From assembly GCA_032622095.1 (NCBI GenBank), contig CP136063.1, forward strand, positions 278,373,426 to 278,437,425: a stretch of 64,000 bases of DNA, read 5' to 3'. Numbering within the stretch: position 1 is the stretch's first letter; each line of letters starts with the position of its first letter. Positions 57,154 to 64,000 of the stretch are shown here, one piece after another. Source of the DNA: Siphonodentalium dalli. Lineage: Eukaryota > Mollusca > Scaphopoda > Gadilida > Siphonodentaliidae. Both the position numbers and the translations under genes were made by a program. Below the pieces are notes generated by a model. It saw only the letters and a list, made by a program, of their open reading frames with translations, was not told the origin of the DNA and ran no database searches.

Positions 57154-57415
57154 TTAACCTTTCATGACGGGAGCTGCGCTGGTGCAGCATTAAAGATCCT
57201 GTGCCAGTGCATTGTCTTATATATGAGAATTTCCCATAGGTAGCCTCGCATATTTAAGATAATGCACTGGCTTACAAGGTCAAGGCAAATATTGTTAGGC
57301 CAATGTATTCTCTTATATATGGGAGGCTCCCTATAGGAGACTCGCATATATAAGAGAATACATTGGCCCAGGATTTTCGCAAAAATTCAGGAAGCTCTAG
57401 TCATGGAAGGTTTAA
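57154..57415. mobile_element. Double-hairpin MITE, CCCTTTCATGAC family
   Basis: 262 bp, TTAA at both ends, CCTTTCATGACGGGAGC left, GCTCTAGTCATGGAAGG right. It has two hairpins, both diverged from the consensus (for example ccagtgcattgtcttatata). Confidence 0.88.
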
Positions 57416-57498
57416 CTCAAAGTGGCACCCCTGAGGGACAGTGTATAGTATGAGATCACTTGTAGTCGCCAGTCAATGTGTTAATAGCCTGCGACAGT

Positions 57499-57744
57499 TT
57501 AACCCTTTCATGACGGGAGCTGTGCTGGTGTAGCATTAAAGATCATGTGCCAGAGCAATCTCTAGGGGAGCCTCGCATATATATACGAGAATGCACTGGC
57601 TTACAAGGTCAAGGTAAATACTGTTCGGCCAATGTATTCTCTTATATATGCGAGGCTCCCTATGGGAGACTCGCATATATAACAGAATGCATGGTCACAG
57701 GGTTTTCACAAAATTTCAGGAAGCTCCAGTCATGGAAGGGTTAA
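57499..57744. mobile_element. Double-hairpin MITE, CCCTTTCATGAC family
   Basis: 246 bp, TTAA-CCCTTTCATGACGGGAGC and GCTCCAGTCATGGAAGGG-TTAA. The first hairpin has lost its left arm. It lies only 83 bp from the preceding copy and in the same orientation. Confidence 0.88.
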
Positions 57745-58237
57745 GCCTCAAATTACACCTAGTATTATGTATATAAAGCTTGCTTTTGTCATGTCACAAG
57801 GATCAAAAAGGGGTGTTTAATACATGAATACCTGTGTTGGTACTTTACATATTTCGAAAACATCTATTGATGCCATAATAATTGACACTTACGAGAGAAA
57901 AGAAGAGGCTATTTTTTCTAATAGTTCACTGGCGACATCGAAAGTTGTGAACAGGGCATGAATTGTCCTGCGAATCATAAGAAACAACACACTTTTCAGC
58001 ACTATATATATTGACTGTGGGAAGTTTGGTTGGTGTATGTATATTTTATCATTGAAAAATTACCAAATTACTTATACTTAATTTGGAGCCAACCATTTTG
58101 CATGATGGGCATGAGAAATAAAATATATTTAGCTTTATATGGATGAATTTAGGTGGAAATCTTCCATGTGGATAAGTTTTGTTAACTCTCCTTCAGAATT
58201 ACATATATAATTTGGAGGTCAAATGGGCCAAGGCCAT

Positions 58238-58458
58238 TTAACCCTTTGAGTGTCAGGGGCCGATCTCATCTAAACCTACAAAATAAGTTAAAGAATATAA
58301 GAATAAATTATTAAAATTGTAAAAAAAAAAAATTGTTAGGCCAATGCATTCTCTTATATATGCGAGGCGACCTATGGTCGACTCGCATATATAAGAGAAT
58401 GCATTGGCACAGGGTATATGGGTTGATACAAAAATCGACCTGGCACTCAAAGGGTTAA
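58238..58458. mobile_element. Single-hairpin MITE, CCCTTTGAGTGCC family
   Basis: 221 bp. TTAA-CCCTTTGAGTGTCAGGGG left, CCTGGCACTCAAAGGG-TTAA right. It carries one core hairpin (about 58340-58406), then cacagggtatatgggttgat. Relatives are 60851-61111, also with the hairpin, and 62995-63156, without it. Confidence 0.9.
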
Positions 58459-59820
58459 AGTCTTGCTCATTGTCTCTGCTAGATTTATTCCTTGGAATTT
58501 CCATCCATATATAATATACTTGTTAATAGAGAATGCATGAAGTCAAACCTATGTTATTGTGAAAATTTCATTCACAAATTAATGTTTGAGCTGTTACCAT
58601 GGATTGGCGTCCGTAGAGCTGTGTGTCCATCAACAATTTCCTGCCTGACTGCCCAGCTAACTCATGTAGTCTCTGTACGCCAAGTTATACACAATTGACA
58701 TATAATTCTACAGCCGAATGTTAAACTACCCACGCCCCCATTGACCATCCTATCTTTCTGACCTTTCTTAAACCTAACTACTCTCCTTTCGTCCCATTGG
58801 TTACCTTTAATTCCCTAATCACACCCCACTCCAGTTCTTATCTTATCTCTTGCTATCTGTTGTTGAGTGCGATCTATATCAAAATCACCAATAAGTTATT
58901 TAAAGTATAAACCAGAAAAATTCCCGTCTGACACGCCCGAACGGCCCTATGTAGTTTTCTCATCCCTTTCCAATCACCCATACTCATCCATTAGCATTTT
59001 TGTAAAATATTCATCTTGTTTTGTATTGGGAATAAATATTGTTTACACCAATTTCCTTTGGCACACTCTCCAGGTCACATCCCTCATCTGATTGTCAACA
59101 AACTTCATACGGATTTCCATGGTGACCTCTCGATGGGAGACATTGATTTGTTCCTAAATTTGTTTTAAAAACATGGTCACCAGCAGCCATCATGGATTTC
59201 TAATTTGAATCCATTGGCACACCCTGCACACACTGCATGTTTAGGATCACCTCTAGATGGGATCTATTAAATTTAAATGATTTTTGATGAAGAACATGGC
59301 CACCGTATATTACTGTTTGCATGACTAAATCCTTTGGTACACCCTACAGACCACATCCCTCATCCGATCATCACCAAACTTCATATGCAACATTGGGATG
59401 ACCACTAGATGGGAGCCATAAATTTTTTCTGAATTTTGCTGAAAAACATGACTTCCATTGGTCATCTTGGTTAATTGGTTATATATTAACTGTAAAAAAA
59501 ACAGGCATTCTTTTGTCTATGTAATTAGCCAGTTTGTGTGTGCCGGTTGTGTGTGCCAGTTGGCTGTAGTCTGTTGCAAGGCTTTATTTTTTGTAAGCGT
59601 AATAATGTTCTACTGGTGTGGTTAGATTACCAATGGGATATGCGGATTTTTTATCTCTTCTCAGGTCGATGTTGCTGTTTGGGTTAGAATTATGTTTGAA
59701 CTATGTCTGAGGTAGACAAACCTTTTATACTAGAATTTACTTTTGGCATTTTTAGATCAGAGAATAAACTGTTCACTTCATCCACTGCTATATGGACCTT
59801 ACATTAAATAAAAGCGTTCC
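58459..59820. repeat. Presumed intron with ~130-145-bp diverged tandem repeat
   Basis: Between about 59058 and 59475 three units share acatccctcatc(t/c)gat, caaacttcata, gacc(t/a)ctagatgggag and aaaacatgg(t/c)caccag-type segments. The unit boundaries are diverged. The other part has no recognisable content. Confidence 0.55.
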
Positions 59821-60039
59821 TACAGTAATGCCCTAAGTAATCGACTCCTTAACCACAGCAGAATTATGTGTAACTTTTCAGGATTTAGTCGGAAATATGG
59901 CTTGTTGCCATTCATCGGAAAGCTTTCACACTGAGAGCTTTCCGATGAATGGCAACAAGCCATATTTCCGACTAAATCCTGAAAAGTTACACATAATGCT
60001 GCTGTGGTTAAGGAGTCGATTACTTAGGGCATTACTGTA
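59821..60039. mobile_element. Palindromic MITE with TA-CAGTAATGC ends
   Basis: 219 bp and almost perfectly palindromic: TA-CAGTAATGCCCTAAGTAAT to attacttagggcattactg-TA, apex near cacactgagag. Confidence 0.9.
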
Positions 60040-60066
60040 TGCCGATCACACAGTAACGTCGTGCAG

Positions 60067-60525
60067 CCAGGTCTGAGTTTTGTGTGCTTGTCATTTGCAG
60101 AATGAGGTCCCCAGAGGATGAATTTAGTGAAGCTATCCCGCATAGTGGGCTGGCATCACTAAATTCACCCTCTGGGAACCTCATTCTGCTTTCGCCTTTT
60201 CTTCTCTGGACAGTTTCTTTTTTATCATATTTCAAAATAGAAACTTCTTCACATAGATTCTATTTCTTTTTAATTAGTTTAGATTCTCTATATCCCCAAA
60301 TTGGCAGACAACACATTGCATAATCGAGGTTCCCAATGGGTGTAGATCACACTATTCACCATTTGGGAATTTCAGTCTGAGTCTATGTCTCCTACAGCAG
60401 ATGAGGCCATGCAGAATGAGGTTCCCAGAGGGTGAATTTAGTGATGCTATGAGGGAGAGCGTCACTAAATTCAAACTCTGGGGACCTCATTCTGCAAATG
60501 ACAAGCACACTAAACTCAGGCTTGC
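60067..60525. mobile_element. GAATGAGGTCCCC hairpin element, full copy
   Basis: Starts ccaggtctgagttttgtgtg and ends cactaaactcaggcttg, about 459 bp, with two hairpins and a spacer (cttctctggacagtttcttt) shared with 35790-36538. Confidence 0.85.
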
Positions 60526-60850
60526 GTGCAGCCCTATATATAAGGAAATAATAACGCGACATCAAATACACAGCACATGGCTTGTCGATACAAAATATGG
60601 AGTGTGTTTTTCTTGTGTATATCTTGCATATAACTATGTGTAAAATACACAGGCTATACTGGCATCTGGCTGCAGGTCTGTTCCAATATTGGACTTAAAT
60701 TCACATGTAGTTGTAACCTTGTGACCCTTGTAAATATTAATAAATGCCTCACTTCTTATACACTTTGTAGTTCATCAACACATTGCATTAAGTATATATT
60801 TATGTGCCTACTTTTGATCCAAAGATCACTATTACATCATGAAAAAGTCT
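60526..60850. other. Presumed intron, unassigned
   Basis: No exon or repeat is recognised in this short stretch. Confidence 0.4.
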
Positions 60851-61111
60851 TTAACCCTTTGAGTGCCAGGGGCCGATCTCATCGGCCCTAAACCTACAAA
60901 ATAAGTCTGTTAAAGAATATAAGAATAAATTATTAAAATTGTAAAAAATAATAACAAATGATGAAAAATTGTTAGGCCAATGCATTCTCTTATATATGCG
61001 AGGCGACCTATGGTCGACTCGCATATATAAGAGAATGCATTGGCACAGGGCATAACTGTAACAGGGTATATGGGTTGATACAAAAATCGGACCTGGCACT
61101 GAAAGGGTTAA
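60851..61111. mobile_element. Single-hairpin MITE, CCCTTTGAGTGCC family
   Basis: 261 bp: TTAA-CCCTTTGAGTGCCAGGGG left, CCTGGCACTGAAAGGG-TTAA right, with one complete core hairpin. After the core it carries gcataactgtaac, a piece also found in the CCCTTTACCCAAC family (right of the core at 41255), which suggests exchange between families. Confidence 0.9.
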
Positions 61112-61196
61112 AACTGCCACTGGACAGTAATTACATGCACTCCATTTTCAAAAGTATTTCGCTATTAGTTTACAAAAAGCTTATGTTGCTAATGCA

Positions 61197-61572
61197 TTAA
61201 CCCTTTACCCAACAAAACGGCCAAAACCGGCCAAATAAAGCTTCAACAGCCTAAAATATCTTCGGTCTGTCTCAATAGAACCATACAAATATGGATATCA
61301 TTGGAACCGCGGCTCCTTGACCACATTGTGATGGTTACAGTTATGCCCTGTGCCAATGCATTCTCTTATATATGCGACCATAGGTCGCCTCACATATATA
61401 AGAGAATGCATTGGCCTAAAAAAAATCTTTTTTTAACACTTTTTACCATTTTTTCTAACATTCTTTAACAATTTTATAATTTTTAATGTGTTAAGCCAAT
61501 GCATTCTCTTATATATGCGAGGCGACCTATGGTCGACTCACATATATAAGAGAATGCATTGGGCACAGGGCC
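61197..61572. mobile_element. Double-hairpin MITE, CCCTTTACCCAAC family, right end missing
   Basis: TTAA-CCCTTTACCCAACAAAAC at the left, with both hairpins. The right end stops after gggcacagggccc, without TGTTGGGTAAAGGG. Same orientation as 38776-39175. Confidence 0.88.
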
Positions 61573-61792
61573 CTTATACAGCCATATTGTTGATCAATAA
61601 CACGTTTTGGGAAATTTTACACCATAGTGGACAGTGGTTGGTATTATTTTGTTGTATTAATTAATCGATTCTGATAACTAAAGCATATTTTGAAGAAATG
61701 GTGTTGTTGTAACTTGATGATATGGGGACTATCTGATCGGATTGAGTACCTTTAACTTATTGCTTCAATCAATTGAATACAAAGGCTGAGCA

Positions 61793-62353
61793 GTTATTTT
61801 GTTTTCTTTCTAGGATATGAAGCTGGCATCAGAGGAAATCATTGGAACCGGCTCCTTGACCACATTGTGATAGTTACAGTTATGCCCTGTGCCAATGCAT
61901 TCTCTTATATATGTGAGTCGACCATAGGTCGCCTCGCATATATAAGAGAATGCATTGGCCTAAAAAAAATCTTTTTTTAACACTTTTTACCATTTTTTCT
62001 AACATTATTTAACAATTTTATAATTTTTAATGTGTTAAGCCAATGCATTCTCTTATATATGCGAGGCGACCTATGGTCGACTCGCATATATAAGAGAATG
62101 CATTGGCACAGGGCCGTTCTGTTGGGTAAAGGGTTAAGGCATGAGTTAACGCTTGGCTTAGGAATTGAATACAAAGGCTGAGCAGTTATTTTGTTTTCTT
62201 TCTAGGATATGAAGCTGGCATCAGAGGAAATCCCGACATCTAATGGCATGGTACTCTAGTTATTTTGTTTTCTTTCTAGGATATGAAGCTGGCATCAGAG
62301 GAAATCCCGACATCTAATGGCATGGTACTCTAGTTATTTTGTTTTCTTTCTAG
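61793..62353 (+). repeat. Amplified 3' splice site, four copies
   Basis: The stretch ttattttgttttctttctag plus the exon start gatatgaagctggcatcaga occurs four times, with AG at 61812-61813, 62204-62205, 62278-62279 and 62352-62353. The last three are 74 bp apart. The first is separated by a MITE fragment (61841-62137). Copies two and three read in frame into TAG (GTA CTC TAG) at the repeat joint. Only the fourth continues into the coding exon (GTA CTC TGT). Confidence 0.95.
61841..62137. mobile_element. Double-hairpin MITE, CCCTTTACCCAAC family, left end missing
   Basis: Begins abruptly with attggaaccggctccttgac directly after the duplicated exon fragment (gaggaaatc) and ends TTGGGTAAAGGG-TTAA. 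Both hairpins are intact. The break shares ATC with the host sequence, suggesting a microhomology joint with the nearby copy at 61197-61572. Confidence 0.88.
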
Positions 62354-62580
62354 GATATGAAGCTGGCATCAGAGGAAATCCCGACATCTAATGGCATGGT
62401 ACTCTGTTCATTGTCTAACCTCCAATTCTCAATTCCCGAAATCCATAAAGGGTACAAGCCAGCATTACAGGCAGTCGAAACTGATACCAAACCAAAAATC
62501 AGTGCTGAGACTGTGTGTCAGCTTATGAAACCGCTCACTCAGGCGAAGTCGCAACTACATAATGCTGTCACCCACCTCAG
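62354..62580 (+). CDS. Internal exon, unrecognised gene
   Basis: 227 nt, starts phase 0 and ends phase 2 (AG|gtaaat). Acceptor ttttgttttctttctag is excellent. Reads DMKLASEEIPTSNGMVLC, then SLSNLQFSIPEIHKGYKPAL, QAVETDTKPKISAETVCQLM and KPLTQAKSQLHNAVTHL. The second half looks alpha-helical. Joins to 63437 through an AG|T serine codon. It is preceded by three decoy copies of its own acceptor. No family is recognised. It might be a coiled-coil or centrosomal-type protein, but that is only composition. Confidence 0.78.
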
Positions 62581-62994
62581 GTAAATATAGAATATGTAGC
62601 TTGTGCCTTCGCTTATACTGTTTATGTGTGTGGGGGAGGGGTGGTTTGAGCATCTATTGGGCGAGGCTCTGCCAAGTTGAATAGATGCCAAATCCTTTGA
62701 GAGGACTGAAACTGTTTAAATGACAGCATCAGCTACAATTTTTATTTTTCCATCAAGCAAAACTTTCCTTTTGTGGATGAATTCTGTCATTATTTTCCTA
62801 AGTTTTTCATTAAACTATTTACTCCTTATGCCCTTATTATAGCTAGGGGATCTCTGATTTCTCCCCGAAGCAAAGCTACTTTATGGAATGGGAACCAGAC
62901 TATAGTAGTGAATAACATTTGGCTGAGTTAGAGGCTAAACGCCCAGATGGACGGACGGATTGACGCATATTCAAGAGTGGACCTTTAACCCTTT
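62581..62994. other. Intron, unassigned
   Basis: Short intron segment between two coding exons. No feature is recognised apart from the donor gtaaatatag at its start. Confidence 0.5.
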
Positions 62995-63156
62995 CAGTGC
63001 CAAGTCCGATTTTTGTATCAATCCATATTTCCTTGATCATTTTTCAAATTTATTGATTATAATAATGTGATACATTGATGGAAAGAGCTAAATTTGAAAA
63101 ATGATCAAGGAAATATGGGTTGATACAAAAATCGGACTTGGCACTGTAAGGGTTAA
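62995..63156. mobile_element. CCCTTTGAGTGCC-family MITE lacking the core hairpin
   Basis: 162 bp, TTAA-CCCTTTCAGTGCCAAGTC left and GACTTGGCACTGTAAGGG-TTAA right. The arms continue inward (gatttttgtatcaatccata) to ccttgatcatttttcaaatt and its complement, so the element is its own palindrome without CCCTGTGCCAATGC. It shows that the hairpin module is dispensable for this family's ends. Confidence 0.88.
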
Positions 63157-63169
63157 AAGAACACAAGCA

Positions 63170-63395
63170 GGCCTGAGAATATGGTGCCGGACATTTGCAG
63201 AATGAGTTCCCCAGAGGGTGAATTTATTGGCACTACCCCACACAGCGGGCTAGCATCACTAAATTCTTCCTCTGGGTACCTCATTCTGCGTGCCCTCATC
63301 TGCTATGGGAGACCTTGACTCAGATTTATGTTCCCAGATAGTGATGATTGTGATGTGCACCCATTGGGTACCTCGATTATGCATTGTGTCTATAA
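63170..63395. mobile_element. GAATGAGGTCCCC hairpin element, partial
   Basis: gcagaatgagttccccagag to gggtacctcattctgcg forms one hairpin, followed by tgggagaccttgactcagat and cacccattgggtacctcgat as in other copies. The outer ends are degraded. Confidence 0.75.
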
Positions 63396-63436
63396 ATGTT
63401 ATACTGACATCTAAACCTGGCTAATATATATTTCAG

Positions 63437-63542
63437 TGTGAGGAAAAGAAGAATGAAGGAAGATCAAGTGAACCAGTTAGAAGGAATCTATATCTTACTC
63501 ACTTCCATTCATAACATGAAGCTCAAGGATCTCAAGTCCAAA
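63437..63542 (+). CDS. Internal exon, unrecognised gene
   Basis: Acceptor atatatatttcag, donor AAA|GTATGC (weaker), 106 nt, starts in phase 2 and ends in phase 0. With the AG of the previous exon it reads SVRKRRMKEDQVNQLEGIY, then ILLTSIHNMKLKDLKSK, strongly helical. A palindromic MITE is inserted only 9 bp after the donor. The gene must continue past the window. Confidence 0.65.
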
Positions 63543-63551
63543 GTATGCAAA

Positions 63552-63787
63552 TACAGTAATGCCCTAAATAATCGACTCCTTAACCACAGCAGCATTATGG
63601 GTAATTTTTCAGGATTTAGTCGGAAATATGGCTTGTTGCCATTCATCGTAAAGCTCTCACTGAGAGAGCTTTCCGATGAATAGAAACAAGCCATATTTCC
63701 GACTAAATCCTGAAAAATTACCCATAATTCTGCTGTGGTATTAGAGCATCAATTTTATTTTGGGTTTTTATTTAGGGCATTACTGTA
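63552..63787. mobile_element. Palindromic MITE with TA-CAGTAATGC ends
   Basis: 236 bp. The left arm is intact. The right arm contains a ~20-bp insertion or change (gtattagagcatcaatttta) before attactg-TA. It lies 9 bp inside the intron. Confidence 0.88.
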
Positions 63788-63796
63788 CAATTCTTG

Positions 63797-64000
63797 GGTG
63801 TAGGAAAATAGAAATACAATTCATGGGGCTGTAGGAATAATGAAATACAATTCAGGGGGTCTTGGATTATGGAAATATAATTAATCAGGGAGTATGGGAA
63901 TACAATTTAATGGTATAGGAAAATATAAATACAATTAATGTGGTACATGCTGGAATATGGAATACAATTTTAGAGATATTGGAACATATAAATACAATCC
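63797..64000. repeat. ~33-40-bp tandem repeat running off the window
   Basis: Five to six diverged units of the type taggaaaatagaaatacaat followed by tcatggggctg. The array continues beyond the end of the window. Confidence 0.8.

Noticed and set aside
1-64000. tRNA, rRNA or snRNA genes
   Set aside because: No cloverleaf with A/B boxes and no rRNA- or snRNA-like stretch was recognised by eye. A covariance-model scan would be decisive.

Overview
The window looks like nuclear DNA from an invertebrate animal. It is AT-rich, its genes are split by introns with GT/AG boundaries, and it is packed with short non-autonomous transposons (MITEs), foldback elements and tandem repeats. The two recognisable proteins are animal-type, but nothing here fixes the phylum.

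Genes. (1) 3232-4092 (+) is an intact, intronless MIOX (myo-inositol oxygenase) of 286 aa with its own TATA box, start context and poly(A) signal. (2) 21783-23877 (+) is a three-exon gene for a 108-aa acidic ribosomal stalk protein P2 (RPLP2-like). It keeps the P2 N-terminus and the DDDDMGFGLFD tail but has an alanine-poor hinge. (3) From about 46.9 kb or 49.9 kb to at least 63.5 kb (+) lies an unrecognised multi-exon gene. Its best exons are 53022-53183, 62354-62580 and 63437-63542, which join in compatible phases. Exon candidates 49928-50023 and 46926-47091 are less certain. (4) 30001-31629 is a 5'-truncated, frameshifted LINE reverse-transcriptase relic.

Repeats. Most of the rest is mobile DNA. 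Several MITE families end at TTAA, as in the piggyBac group: CCCTTTACCCAAC, CCCTTTGAGTGCC, CCCTTTCATGAC, AGGGGTACTGTAC, AGGTACTCAATCC and GTGCCACCGC termini. Three of these families, plus one with possible TA ends, carry the same 67-bp hairpin module. A near-perfect ~215-bp palindromic MITE with TA ends occurs six times. Another hairpin family (GAATGAGGTCCCC) also occurs six times. Satellite-like arrays lie at 12.6-13.9 kb, 15.5-16.0 kb, 24.8-25.1 kb and 53.2-55.4 kb.

Most unusual features. First, the intron 53184-62353 of the unrecognised gene has had both splice junctions tandemly amplified. Its 5' splice site has become a ~2.2-kb minisatellite of roughly 85-95 donor-like units, and its 3' splice site is present four times. 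Second, 42763-46275 is a 3.5-kb almost perfect palindrome. Third, one hairpin module is shared by MITE families with unrelated termini. Fourth, a perfect 56-bp-arm hairpin sits 160 bp upstream of the P2 start codon.
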